From: Pseudomonas sp. CC120222-01a
Lineage (GTDB): Bacteria; Pseudomonadota; Gammaproteobacteria; Pseudomonadales; Pseudomonadaceae
DNA: 64,000 nucleotides
Direction: 5' to 3'
Assembly (NCBI RefSeq): GCF_003097235.1
Contig: NZ_QEQQ01000004.1
Location: forward strand, 226,239-290,238
The position numbers and the translations under genes were made by a program. How positions within the stretch are numbered: the first letter of the stretch is position 1; every line of letters begins with the position of its first letter. The notes below the pieces were generated by a model. It made no database searches and was not told the origin of the DNA. It was given only the letters and a program-made list of their open reading frames with translations. This document shows, piece after piece, positions 8,491-17,195 of the stretch.

Positions 8491-11400
8491 TTACAGTGCG
8501 AGGTCGAACAGTTCATGTGCCGGGTGCTCCAGTGCCTGCTGGCGTAGCGGCAGGTTCTGGTCAATCACGGCCAGGCGGCGCCAGAACTCTGCGTGGGCGC
8601 GTCTTGGGCGTGACGTGAAAGGTTCAAGGTCGAGCAGCGGCCTGAGGTCGCGTCGATACTGCAGCGGTAGACGTTGCCAGAGTGCCTGTTCAGCGGGGCC
8701 AGTATTCTGGAAAAAATCATCATAGTCGCTGTTGTCCACCAACAGATCGACATCGTGCGCCGCGTTGTAGGCCTCGACTTCATCCAGCATGCGTGGGCTG
8801 AGCCATTGGCTCTCAAGGCGCATCGCCTGGGCGACCGGTTGGGGCACATGGAAATTGGCAGGCAGCTGCTGCAATTGATTACCCGCCAGGTCGATGGTCA
8901 CGGGCGTACTGGCGATGCTTTCCAGCCCGCGTGGTAATTCGGTCAGTGCACAGTTGTCGAGAAACAACGTGAACAGGCGCGACATCCGGCTCAGGTCAGG
9001 CGCGCGCAGCAGTGGGTTGCCACCCAGGTCCAATACACCCAGATTGGGACATTGATCGAGCGTCTGCTGGGTGTGGTCATCCCAGGTGATGCGATTGTGG
9101 TCAAGGTCCAGCCATGCCAGCGACTGGGGATTGGCCAGGCGAGGCAAGTGATTGAAGCGGCAATCACTCAGGAGCAAGCGCTTGAGCCTGGGGAAGCGTT
9201 CGTAGAACTCGGCGGGTAACTGGCTCAGGTTGCGATTGCCTTTGAGCGACACATGTTCGATGTGGGTGAAATCGTCAGGCAGGGCCAGGCTGGCCAGGTC
9301 GCGGTCTTCCAGGTCAAGGCGTGAAAGGTCCAGGCTGTAGACCACGACATTTTGGCCCATTGGCAGGCGGGACAAGCGTCGCCAGGCATTGATGATGGGG
9401 GCGATGGCCTCCTGACGACGGTGCGGGTATTGCGGGTCGGGGCGTGCCCACTCGCCGAGGTCACGGCGCAGCGCCTCCAGGCGCTGCTCGAGGGTACGCA
9501 TCTCCAGCGTAGGGGCGCGCCCCTGGCGTTGCCAGTCGTCCGTGGCACGGACGAACTCCTGATCGGTCGACGTGGGGTAGAGCCGGCGATAGCGCGTTGC
9601 CAGCGGGGCTTGCAGATAGGGGCCGCTGGGGACTGCTTCGCGACCACCTTGCAGCCCTGCGCGGCCTACCCGACGCTGTGCGCCCGTGCCCCAGAGGCGC
9701 TGAAGCAGTTCGCGGCGACGGGGTTCGGTCCAGGCCAGCACGCGCTCACGCAGGGTATTGCCATCAGTGGTCGAAAAACCCAGGGTCTTGCGCCAGGCGC
9801 TTGGCAGTGCCTGTTCGATTGCCCGGCACAGGTCCAGATCCTGGGGCGCCGAGGTGGGGCGTTCGCCCAGGTCTGCCTCATAACCCTCGGTGGACTTGAT
9901 GACGCGGCAGATCCGGCTGGCCAGGTGGTGACCGCTGCTGTCGAGCAGCGGGCCTTGTGGGCTGCCGGCGCGCAGTTCAAGGCGCAGATCGGTAGGCCAT
10001 TCGCGCAGGTCGTCGAGGCAGCTGAACAACAGCCGTTCACTGTCGGTTGTACCCTGCAAGGGCACCATCAGTTCTTCCAGCGCACGTACCAGCGGCCATT
10101 CGCGGTGCTGCTGCACAAACGCTTGCGCGGCTTCGCCCTGGAGCGGCTCGACCCGTGTACCTGTCGCAATCCGTTTCAAAGTGTCGAGCATCAGCGCCGG
10201 CGCCGGCTGACCTTCGAGGTGCACCTGGCGCAAGCGGGCCGCGTCGACACCGCAGATGCGCCCAGCCAGTTCCAGTTGCTCTGGGGTATAGGCCGCGTAG
10301 GCTTCGCCCAGCCGTCTTGCCAGCACCGCGAATGGCCACGCCTGTGGCTGCTCATGGGCAGCGCGCCACGCGCCGTGACCGTTATGCTCCAGCGGTGGTT
10401 GGTAAGCGTCGGCTGCGTCGGGGTGGACGATCCGCCATTGCTGGATGTCGGGGTCGAAACGGTGTTGGTAAAGTTGGCCATCCATGCGCAGGTAATGACT
10501 GCCTTCATGCAGGTACTGGCCTTGCGCATTGGGTTGCAGCCCTTCTGGCAGTGTCCGCGGACTGCGGTAGGCTTCAAGGTCCGGCTGCCAGAGACGATAA
10601 TGGCCATCGCTGCAGCGAACTTCCTGCAGGCGCTCCAGCAGAGGGCTTTTGATCAGCTTTGGCACGATCTGACCGGCCGTTGCCAGGCCGCCAATCAAGG
10701 CCAGGTTCAAGCCGACGGTTTCCAGGTGCTGCAAGGCCAGGTGGCGGTCGCCTTCGAGCCAGTCTTCATAGCCCTCGTAGGCTTCACCCAGTAACTGGCA
10801 GGCGGTGACAGCCAGCATCAGGGTACCCACTGCCGGGATGAAGAAGCCGGCGATGTTGAGTACGTCCAGGCCAAGGTTTTCCCACTCTTCGAGGCGCTTG
10901 GCGCGGGCCTGGGTGTCGGCAACGGCAGTCGGCACTGCAAGCTGTTCGGCTTCACTTTTCAGGCGCGCCAGGTACAGGTCCTGATAGACGCCGAAGGGCT
11001 CGCCGGTGATGGCCTGGAGGGTAGGGTGCAGGTCGACCGGGTCGGCGTTGCCCAGGTTCTGGTCGAGTAAGTCGAGGAAGCGTGGCTGGTCGGCCTGGCT
11101 CAGGTAGGCCAGGAAGCGCTGACGGTTTTCTGGCTGCCGCAGCAGGGGTGCCAGCACTTGATTGACGGCGTCCAGGCCGGTGCAGGCGTGCAGGGCGGGG
11201 GTGTTGCCGGGCAAGTGCAGCAACCAGTTGCTGTTACCGGCATCGATCAGCATCACTTCGTGCAGCACGATGCCGAACAGGGCCAGTTGCCAACACGGTA
11301 CGGTGCCGTTCTGCAGGAGTCGGTCGACCTGATCGCGTGCCGTGCCGTTCAGTTCGTGGCGTAAATAGGCCAGGTCCGCTGCCAGGCGCAGGCGGTCCTG

Positions 11401-12096
11401 TTGCACGGCAATGGCCTTCGCGCGCACCTGAGGCGCAGCGAAGCATTCCTGCAGGTGGGCCTGGTAGGCCCCACCCAGGTCGAGTTGGCGACAGCATTGC
11501 GCAAATGCCTCAGGCGTGAGTGCGAGGCGCTTGACCTGATACTGCTCCGACGCCAGCGCTATCAGCGCGGTCGGTGTCTGCGGGCCAGTCACTACCCGGC
11601 CGTGCACCGTGATGGGCGTCACCTGGATTGCGTCGCTGAGGGCGATGGCGCTCTCGGCGGTGAAGGACTCATCATCGGCAAAGTTCTGCAAGGCGGCCTG
11701 CAGCAGATTGTCACGACGATGACGGTACAGGAAGCGGGCTACGCTCCAGCTCCAGTTGCGTTCGACACGCAGCAACTCGCTGCCGCGCAGCGGTGCCGTG
11801 AAGCCGAGTTCGGCCAGGCGTGCCTGCAGTTTCGGTTCGGCAAACTCGGTGATCTGCTTCAGCCCCTTGAGCGAGCGTGCCAGCCTGGCTTGTGAGCGCA
11901 GCAGGCGAGTGTGGCTGGCCTGTACGGTTTCTCGCAGGTCAGGCGCGGCATTGTTGTACCAATCCTGGTCGAATGCATCGAGGCGCTGGCTTTGATGCAA
12001 GGCTTGCCAGTGCAAGGGTGAGGCATGGTGGGTCCATGCGGGCAGTTGCGCTGTGATCAGTTGTTCCTGGGACAAGGCGCTGGCGTGGTTGGTCAT
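8491..12096 (-). CDS. DUF6543 (dermonecrotic-toxin-like) leucine-rich-repeat protein with an incomplete NEL domain
   Basis: Product of 1201 residues with no N-terminal signal peptide. The first 900 residues resemble the DUF6543 region found in large Pseudomonas toxin/effector-like proteins, including a hydrophobic hairpin near 425-450 (NIAGFFIPAVGTLMLAVTA). From about residue 965 there are five to six leucine-rich repeats (IEHVSLKGN, LKRLLLSDC, LAWLDLDHN, LGVLDLGGN, LFTLFLDNC, TIDLAGNQL). Full-length relatives end in a NEL-type E3 ubiquitin-ligase domain with a catalytic Cys. Here only about 125 residues follow the repeats, with no Cys at all, and the gene stops 13 bp from the converging GGDEF-EAL gene. 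GGAGCC lies before ATG 12096. Role as an effector is an inference. Confidence 0.8.
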   Translation of the reverse strand: MTNHASALSQEQLITAQLPAWTHHASPLHWQALHQSQRLDAFDQDWYNNAAPDLRETVQASHTRLLRSQARLARSLKGLKQITEFAEPKLQARLAELGFTAPLRGSELLRVERNWSWSVARFLYRHRRDNLLQAALQNFADDESFTAESAIALSDAIQVTPITVHGRVVTGPQTPTALIALASEQYQVKRLALTPEAFAQCCRQLDLGGAYQAHLQECFAAPQVRAKAIAVQQDRLRLAADLAYLRHELNGTARDQVDRLLQNGTVPCWQLALFGIVLHEVMLIDAGNSNWLLHLPGNTPALHACTGLDAVNQVLAPLLRQPENRQRFLAYLSQADQPRFLDLLDQNLGNADPVDLHPTLQAITGEPFGVYQDLYLARLKSEAEQLAVPTAVADTQARAKRLEEWENLGLDVLNIAGFFIPAVGTLMLAVTACQLLGEAYEGYEDWLEGDRHLALQHLETVGLNLALIGGLATAGQIVPKLIKSPLLERLQEVRCSDGHYRLWQPDLEAYRSPRTLPEGLQPNAQGQYLHEGSHYLRMDGQLYQHRFDPDIQQWRIVHPDAADAYQPPLEHNGHGAWRAAHEQPQAWPFAVLARRLGEAYAAYTPEQLELAGRICGVDAARLRQVHLEGQPAPALMLDTLKRIATGTRVEPLQGEAAQAFVQQHREWPLVRALEELMVPLQGTTDSERLLFSCLDDLREWPTDLRLELRAGSPQGPLLDSSGHHLASRICRVIKSTEGYEADLGERPTSAPQDLDLCRAIEQALPSAWRKTLGFSTTDGNTLRERVLAWTEPRRRELLQRLWGTGAQRRVGRAGLQGGREAVPSGPYLQAPLATRYRRLYPTSTDQEFVRATDDWQRQGRAPTLEMRTLEQRLEALRRDLGEWARPDPQYPHRRQEAIAPIINAWRRLSRLPMGQNVVVYSLDLSRLDLEDRDLASLALPDDFTHIEHVSLKGNRNLSQLPAEFYERFPRLKRLLLSDCRFNHLPRLANPQSLAWLDLDHNRITWDDHTQQTLDQCPNLGVLDLGGNPLLRAPDLSRMSRLFTLFLDNCALTELPRGLESIASTPVTIDLAGNQLQQLPANFHVPQPVAQAMRLESQWLSPRMLDEVEAYNAAHDVDLLVDNSDYDDFFQNTGPAEQALWQRLPLQYRRDLRPLLDLEPFTSRPRRAHAEFWRRLAVIDQNLPLRQQALEHPAHELFDLAL

Positions 12097-12440
12097 ATCG
12101 AGGCTCCTTCGTTGAAAGGGGCCATCAAGCGGAATTTACAAGCGCATGCGGCGGTAGTGGAGTAGCGCAACTTTCAATACGTTGAAATACGTTTGATATA
12201 TAGCGAAAGCAATATTTCAAGGAGCCCTGTGCGTGAAAATTTGACGCCATTAATTACGCTGCAATGCTGTCAAAATGCCGCTTGCCAAGCTGCGTTCCTG
12301 CATCTTAAATTGTTACTGAATGTGAAGGCAGCATCCGAAGTTGATACTTTATAAATCAACGCGTTATGCAGGCTTTCAAGCTCCGCTCTATTGTTTTCCG
12401 ATCAGCCCCGTTGACAACATCAAAGGACGTCGAAGAAGAC
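12097..12440. other. AT-rich intergenic region upstream of the exopolysaccharide locus
   Basis: No gene seen. The region is clearly more AT-rich than its surroundings and separates two divergent genes, so it probably holds both promoters. An inverted pair TTTGAC (12240-12245) / GTCAAA (12269-12274) and AT-rich patches (TTGATATATAG near 12193) are candidate regulator or promoter sites. None could be assigned to a known factor. Confidence 0.4.
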
Positions 12441-13595
12441 ATGAAAGAGAACTTGGCGGCTGTGGCGCGAAAAGTGATCTCGCCTTCCATGCGCTATGAG
12501 ATCCGAACCGTTTCAAGCAAGTTACGCGAGCTGCTGGCCCGTACCTGCTTCTGGCGCTGGGAAATCTCGCGTTTCCGGCTGCAGCAGGCCAGCCCATACG
12601 AAATCCTCTACATCGGCAGGAAGCAGCAGCGCGAGATGGCCAAGCTGCTGATTGGCGGCAAGGGGCAGCAACCGGCCGACGCGGCCGATGAGGCTGCTCC
12701 GACCGAGCCCCGGCATGTGGTGGTGGTGAGCGAGATGCCGACTTCCGGCGCGTTGACGGTACCCCACTACCTGAGCGCCGTGGTGCCCTTGGGCCGCTCG
12801 CTCGATGACATCACCGCCCGCTACGACAGTGAACTGCGCCGCAGTATTCGCAAGAACCGCCCGCTCTACCAGATGCGCCAGACGCTGGCCGATGACGAGA
12901 TTGCCATGGCCGATCAACAGCTGTTGCGGCCCTATGCCAGTGCCCGGCAGGGTATTCATGCGGCGCAGTTTCCAACCGACGAAGTGTTTCGTCTGGCAAA
13001 AGGGGTGGGGCGCCTGGACCTGATCACCTGTGGCGATGAGGTTATCGGCTGCCACCTGGGCTGCGAGATCACCCGGGACGGCAAACGCTATTGGAGCACC
13101 CTGCGTTTCGGCTATTGCGAAGCGGTGTTCTCTGACCCGAAAAAGCTGCGCGAGGTCAACTCGATCACCACGTTCATGGCCCTCGAGTGGGCGTTGGCCA
13201 ACGGCTATGACTATTACGATATCGGCATGTGCCTGGCGCGGCCGGACGACGGCCTGTTGAAGTGGAAGCGCCGGCGTGGCGGTGATATCGATGAATTGGG
13301 CAACCATGCCTACCTGTTCGTCCGCTTGCCCCGCACGGGGACGGCGCAGTTCCTTTGGGACACGCCGCTGTTCGCCGTCGAGGGCAACAAATTGACGCTT
13401 CACCTGGGCCTGCCGGAAGGGCCCAGTGATGATGAGGTCGCCAGCCGTTATCACGAGATGGTGTTTGGTGGCCTGCACAAGATCTACCTCTATGGCGCGG
13501 GGAGCAGTGGCGAGTCATTCCTGCAAACCCTGCGCAGCCGTTACGCCACGCTACAGTCCCCGCCCATGATGGAACGGGTCGTCGTTTCCAGCTGA
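12441..13595 (+). CDS. FemAB/BioF2-like acyl- or aminoacyltransferase (GNAT fold), exopolysaccharide locus
   Basis: Product of 384 residues, cytoplasmic. The central and C-terminal parts show the FemAB/GNAT layout: a basic stretch SELRRSIRKNRP, a substrate-facing segment GDEVIGCHLGCEI, and the core NSITTFMALEWALANGYDYYDIGM, in which the last phrase is typical of FemAB-like folds with a GYDYYDIG turn. Such proteins occur beside exopolysaccharide and PEP-CTERM loci, where they may transfer an acyl or aminoacyl group to sugars. ATG 12441 has GAAGAAG upstream; ATG 12366 has no ribosome site. The GT61 gene follows on the same strand after a 74-bp gap. The donor and acceptor are unknown. Confidence 0.7.
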   Translation: MKENLAAVARKVISPSMRYEIRTVSSKLRELLARTCFWRWEISRFRLQQASPYEILYIGRKQQREMAKLLIGGKGQQPADAADEAAPTEPRHVVVVSEMPTSGALTVPHYLSAVVPLGRSLDDITARYDSELRRSIRKNRPLYQMRQTLADDEIAMADQQLLRPYASARQGIHAAQFPTDEVFRLAKGVGRLDLITCGDEVIGCHLGCEITRDGKRYWSTLRFGYCEAVFSDPKKLREVNSITTFMALEWALANGYDYYDIGMCLARPDDGLLKWKRRRGGDIDELGNHAYLFVRLPRTGTAQFLWDTPLFAVEGNKLTLHLGLPEGPSDDEVASRYHEMVFGGLHKIYLYGAGSSGESFLQTLRSRYATLQSPPMMERVVVSS

Positions 13596-13669
13596 ACCGA
13601 CTTCAAGGCATGCCGGGAGTGCATGCCTTGCCTCAGACCAGACACCTGTCACTTCGGGAGGGGCGTTTC

Positions 13670-14788
13670 ATGGGCAGCGGTATTTCGAACTTCAGTGGCT
13701 CTTCGGTTGCCAGCCAGAGCACCTGGACCCTGGCGGCCTACCAGCACATCGCGCGCAAGCGCCTGGCACGCAAGGCTGATATCGATATCAAGCGTGTCGC
13801 TGAGAAGGTCTGGGATATCGCACCCGGTGAAACAACGGTATCGCCACCGGCATTCTACTTGCCCAACCAGCTGGAGCGGGTAACGGGCTGGGAGGCCAAG
13901 CGCTTCTATCCGTATGTGCATCCTGCGCGGACCATGGAAGGCGGGATCACGATCGAACAGGGGCCGACACGGGGCTACCTGCTGAAGGACGTCTGGCTGA
14001 TCGACGGTGCGTTGTACAAGGGCAATGCCAGCCACTGGTTGTCGTTGAAGCCGAGTCGGTTTCCCGGCGTCACGGTGGATCACGAAATCGATCGTGGGGC
14101 CATCTACTGCACCCAGAATGGCAATACCTGGTTCGGTACCTGGTTGATGGAAGACTGCCCGACCTACGCCCTGGCCTGCGAAGAAGGCGTGCCGGTGACC
14201 ACCGCACCCTCGGCGCGCTACCCGCTGTTCAGCCAAGGGCCGGCGTATGAACGCTGGCTGGGCATGCAGCCACTGCGCACGCGTGGCGCGTTCTTTCGTG
14301 AACTGGTGCTGTTCGACGACCTCAGCAACAACCGCAACCGGTATTCGCGCTACCGTGCCATGGGTGACAAGTTGTTGTCGCATGTCGACCCGTCGCCGCA
14401 CCCGGGGGTGTTCATACTGCGTGGCAGCGACGGCGACCTGCGCCTGATGCGCAATGAGCTTGAAGTCGCTTCGCACCTGCAGAAATACCGCGGCTTTCGC
14501 ATCATCGACCCGATGAAGAGCGATGTGCCGGGTATCGTCGCCGCCTGTGCGGGGGCGCGAACGGTGATTGGCGTTGAAGGTAGCCAGCTGGTGCATGGCG
14601 TCAATGTCTTGCAGCCCGGTGGCTCGATACTGGCGCTACAGCCGCCGAACCGCTTCGTGAGCTATTACAAATACCTGACCGATCGCGACCATCAGCACTT
14701 CGGTTTCGTGGTCGGCACGCCGCAAGGAGAGGGCTTCACCATCGATATCGATGAAGTGGAGCGAACGCTGGATCTGTTCCCTTACTGA
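13670..14788 (+). CDS. Glycosyltransferase family 61 protein
   Basis: Product of 372 residues matching the DUF563/GT61 family. The C-terminal donor-binding half is recognisable: HPGVFILRGSDGDLR, the ELEVASHL helix, GFRIIDPMKSDVPGIVAAC and VIGVEGSQLVHGVNVL (the family's GSxLxH-type motif). GT61 enzymes include xylosyl- and N-acetylglucosaminyltransferases. ATG 13670 is chosen for GGGAGGGG at 13656-13663. It lies downstream of the FemAB-like gene with a shared orientation and a strong hairpin after it, so the two probably form one unit. The transferred sugar cannot be deduced. Confidence 0.82.
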   Translation: MGSGISNFSGSSVASQSTWTLAAYQHIARKRLARKADIDIKRVAEKVWDIAPGETTVSPPAFYLPNQLERVTGWEAKRFYPYVHPARTMEGGITIEQGPTRGYLLKDVWLIDGALYKGNASHWLSLKPSRFPGVTVDHEIDRGAIYCTQNGNTWFGTWLMEDCPTYALACEEGVPVTTAPSARYPLFSQGPAYERWLGMQPLRTRGAFFRELVLFDDLSNNRNRYSRYRAMGDKLLSHVDPSPHPGVFILRGSDGDLRLMRNELEVASHLQKYRGFRIIDPMKSDVPGIVAACAGARTVIGVEGSQLVHGVNVLQPGGSILALQPPNRFVSYYKYLTDRDHQHFGFVVGTPQGEGFTIDIDEVERTLDLFPY

Positions 14789-14808
14789 TCCCCGATTGGT
14801 CGGCAATT

Positions 14809-14847
14809 CCCTGCCAGGCATTGCACCACGATGCAGTCCTGGCAGGG
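14809..14847 (+). terminator. Hairpin terminator after the GT61 gene
   Basis: Ten-base perfect arms CCCTGCCAGG (14809-14818) and CCTGGCAGGG (14838-14847), with an additional inner GCAT/ATGC pairing, lie 20 bp after the stop codon. There is no run of T after the stem, so the mode of termination is uncertain. Confidence 0.55.
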
Positions 14848-14930
14848 CGTCGAGCCCAGCAAATTCATGCTGACGGCATTTTGACGAAGCCAGCCCTGTC
14901 CCATTGAGATTTATTATGGTGTCGGATCAT

Positions 14931-14943
14931 TGACGTAATGTCA
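14931..14943. promoter_or_regulatory. Imperfect palindrome upstream of the small VPLSTAGW gene
   Basis: TGACGTAATGTCA (TGAC-N5-GTCA) lies in the AT-rich 170-bp gap before the gene at 15024, about 80 bp upstream of its start. It could be an operator for the exopolysaccharide export genes. No specific regulator is claimed. Confidence 0.3.
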
Positions 14944-15023
14944 TTGTGCCCATAAGCTCACATCAACAGCGATCCAGTCTTCCGCCAAATTAATAACAAC
15001 GTTCCTTTTAGAAGGTGGCGAAT

Positions 15024-15200
15024 ATGCGCTCGACTCTGCTCATCAAGTCTTTCTTCTTGTTGATTTTATTGACTGGTGCAGCACGAGCGGCGGATTCTTA
15101 CTTGTCCGAAAATACCATTGTTCCGCTGTCCACGGCGGGCTGGTTGTTCGCAGCCGCAGTGATTGGTTTCATTGCAGTGGCCAACAGAAAGAAGATCTAA
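15024..15200 (+). CDS. 58-residue exported protein with a VPLPA/PEP-CTERM-like sorting tail
   Basis: The 58-residue product divides into three parts: an N-terminal signal peptide (about residues 1-23, ending ARAA), a spacer of roughly ten residues (DSYLSENTI), and a tail VPLSTAGWLFAAAVIGFIAV followed by ANRKKI. The tail has the order short VPLxxAxWLF motif, hydrophobic helix, basic end, which is the layout of VPLPA-CTERM/PEP-CTERM signals processed by exosortases in organisms with exopolysaccharide loci. GAAGG at 15011-15015 lies 8 bases before ATG 15024; a GTG at 15015 overlaps that site and is less likely. It stands directly before the export genes. It could instead be a plain two-helix membrane microprotein. 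Confidence 0.75.
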   Translation: MRSTLLIKSFFLLILLTGAARAADSYLSENTIVPLSTAGWLFAAAVIGFIAVANRKKI

Positions 15201-15488
15201 GTTTTCTATTTTTTATCACGATGCCAATGCGTTGACGCTAAAACGTGGGTGTTTACGTTTTTTCGCAGGGGCCGATGCTTGTCTATTTTACAGCTGTTGC
15301 TATATTCCAGTAGCCGGCGCCCTCGGCGCAAACGGCGGCAAAAAAGGCAGGCAGGGCGGCATCGCGGTAAAGGGCCTCCAGGATGGGTGAGGCCGTCGCA
15401 GCAAACAGGCTGCGAAGCGGAGCGAGAGGTTCGTCGTTGTACTCATTCAGTGCTCTTAACCTGGGCCGACTGGCCGGAGGGATCCCTC
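15201..15488. other. Gap between the small exported protein and the Wza-like gene
   Basis: No gene is supported. A possible weak terminator lies at 15240-15263: AAAACGT pairs with ACGTTTT across an 8-base loop and leads into a run of T. The rest may hold a promoter or a long 5' leader for the export gene, and some readable frames here lack start sites. The region contains GCCTGC/GCAGGC-like short repeats only. Confidence 0.4.
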
Positions 15489-16031
15489 ATGGTACGTTTG
15501 CTGATGTCCGTTCTCTGCGCCCTGGTGGTCTGGTCTGGCACCGCCGCCGCCGACACTTCCTCCACTTACCTGTTAAGCCCCGGTGACAAGGTCATGATCT
15601 CGGTCTGGCAGGAAGACACCCTGCGTCAGGAAACCGTGGTCCTTCCCGATGGCAGTATCACCTTCCCGCTGGCGGGTCGCGTGGATGTTGCCGGCCTCGA
15701 AGCCACCGCCGTGGCGAAAAAAATCGAGACTGCGCTGAAGCCTTACCTGGCCCAGCCGAATGTCAGCGTGGTCGTCACCAGCACCGCTGGCAATCTGGTG
15801 TATGTTCAAGGCAAAGTGATCAAGCCCGGCCCGGTGCCGATGGCAGGCCCTACGGCGGTGCTTCAGGCCCTGAGCATGTCGGGTGGAATGGACAAATTCG
15901 CCGACGAAAGCGCCATCAAGGTCATCCGCGGCCAAAAGGTCATGCCGGTGCGTTACAAGGATCTGGTTTCTGGGCGTGACATGTCCACCAACTTCCAACT
16001 TCAGGCTGGCGATACGCTGGTCGTACCCTGA
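15489..16031 (+). CDS. Polysaccharide export protein, Wza-like (Poly_export/SLBB)
   Basis: A 180-residue periplasmic or outer-membrane protein with a cleavable signal peptide (VLCALVVWSGTAAA). Next comes the Poly_export motif SPGDKVMISVWQEDTLRQ and PDGSITFPLAGRVDVAGL, and a single SLBB-like domain beginning VYVQGKVIKPGPV. No lipobox Cys is visible, unlike E. coli Wza, and the protein is about half Wza's length, so it is the short periplasmic type that likely needs the neighbouring barrel to cross the outer membrane. ATG 15489 is the start that yields the signal peptide. Followed after 25 bp by the barrel gene, then the Wzz-like and kinase genes. Confidence 0.88.
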   Translation: MVRLLMSVLCALVVWSGTAAADTSSTYLLSPGDKVMISVWQEDTLRQETVVLPDGSITFPLAGRVDVAGLEATAVAKKIETALKPYLAQPNVSVVVTSTAGNLVYVQGKVIKPGPVPMAGPTAVLQALSMSGGMDKFADESAIKVIRGQKVMPVRYKDLVSGRDMSTNFQLQAGDTLVVP

Positions 16032-16056
16032 CTCTCCTAATAATTAAGAACGACTT

Positions 16057-17175
16057 GTGCCTATCAATAAAACGACGAGTGTTGTAACGGCAATCATGAT
16101 GATGCCGTTCTCTGGGGTGGTTGATGCCGCCAGCTGGCAGTCTTCAGTCGAGGTTCCCACGACTGTCGAGTACGACAGCAACCCATTGCTCCTGACGTCC
16201 AAGGAGAAAGGTGTGACGCGTACGATCATTGCGCCTGATTACACCCTGGTAGGTCAGTTCGATCGCGATCAGTTGCGCATGGGCGTGGGCATGCATGTGC
16301 TGCGCTCATCCGACCGCTCGGTGATGGATGACCGTGAAGACCCGAACCTGAGCCTCGGCTGGCAGCGCGAGACCGAGAGCGGCGGCTTTGGCCTGCTGGC
16401 GCAATACGACGAGAGCTCGACGCTGTCCGTTGCGGTGCAGGATACCGGTGTGGTAGTTACCACCGACGGCACCCAGAAGATGTCCAGGCTCTCGGGCAAC
16501 TGGAGCAGCGCGGTGACCGAGCGCAGCACCCTGTCCAACGAACTTCGATACTCCCATGCCAGCTACGACATCAGTACGCTGATCGGTTACGACGAGTACG
16601 CCAACGACTTCGACTGGACGTATGCCTGGAGCGAGCGCACCGACATCATCACCAGCTTCGAAGCCCGGCGTTACGAGCCAGACAGCAACAGCACGGCCAT
16701 CGCCACCAACAGCTATGTCCCCAGCATCGGTTTGAAGTATCAGTTCTCCGACAGCCTGGTCGGCGCCATGCATGTTGGCGTCAACCAGACCAACGGTGCC
16801 GGTACTCAGCGCCGTGGTGAAGGCGGCGCATCGCTGACCTACCGCGGTTCGCGTCACGAGGCCAGCTTCAGTGCCGACCGCACCACGATGTCCAACGCCC
16901 AGGGCGGCGCGGCCGAAATGGACATGGTGCGTGGCAGCTGGAGCTACCTGCTGACAGAAACCACCCGGGTCGGCGCAGACGCCTGGTGGCAGGACAGCAA
17001 AGGGCAGAACCCCAACACCACACAGACCTACAGCGTCTGGGCCAGCCGCGCGTTTTCGCCGGCCTGGGACCTGCGTTTTTCGTTGCTGTACAAGGAGCGC
17101 CAGCAAAGTGGCCTGCCCAATGCCGACGCTACCATCGCTGGTTTGACGCTGACGTATAGATACCCCGACATCTGA
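16057..17175 (+). CDS. Outer-membrane beta-barrel protein of the exopolysaccharide locus
   Basis: Product of 372 residues with an N-terminal export signal (TTSVVTAIMMMPFSGVVDA). It then shows many alternating, aromatic-rich strands (for example SLGWQRETESGGFGLLAQY, LRFSLLYKERQ) ending in TLTYRYPDI, consistent with an outer-membrane barrel of about 16 strands. Barrels of this sort occur next to Wza/Wzz genes in exopolysaccharide and PEP-CTERM-type loci, where they probably serve as the export pore. The start is GTG 16057 with a weak AAGAA site; a later ATG at 16096 would truncate the signal. The specific family was not confirmed. Confidence 0.75.
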   Translation: MPINKTTSVVTAIMMMPFSGVVDAASWQSSVEVPTTVEYDSNPLLLTSKEKGVTRTIIAPDYTLVGQFDRDQLRMGVGMHVLRSSDRSVMDDREDPNLSLGWQRETESGGFGLLAQYDESSTLSVAVQDTGVVVTTDGTQKMSRLSGNWSSAVTERSTLSNELRYSHASYDISTLIGYDEYANDFDWTYAWSERTDIITSFEARRYEPDSNSTAIATNSYVPSIGLKYQFSDSLVGAMHVGVNQTNGAGTQRRGEGGASLTYRGSRHEASFSADRTTMSNAQGGAAEMDMVRGSWSYLLTETTRVGADAWWQDSKGQNPNTTQTYSVWASRAFSPAWDLRFSLLYKERQQSGLPNADATIAGLTLTYRYPDI

Positions 17176-17195
17176 ATTTCGGATTGGTGGCCACT

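Noticed and set aside
12150..12157. GGCGGTAG, resembling part of an ops/JUMPstart element before the exopolysaccharide genes.
   Set aside because: Only the first part of the ops core matches, the rest of the JUMPstart consensus is missing, and RfaH-dependent control is not expected in Pseudomonas.
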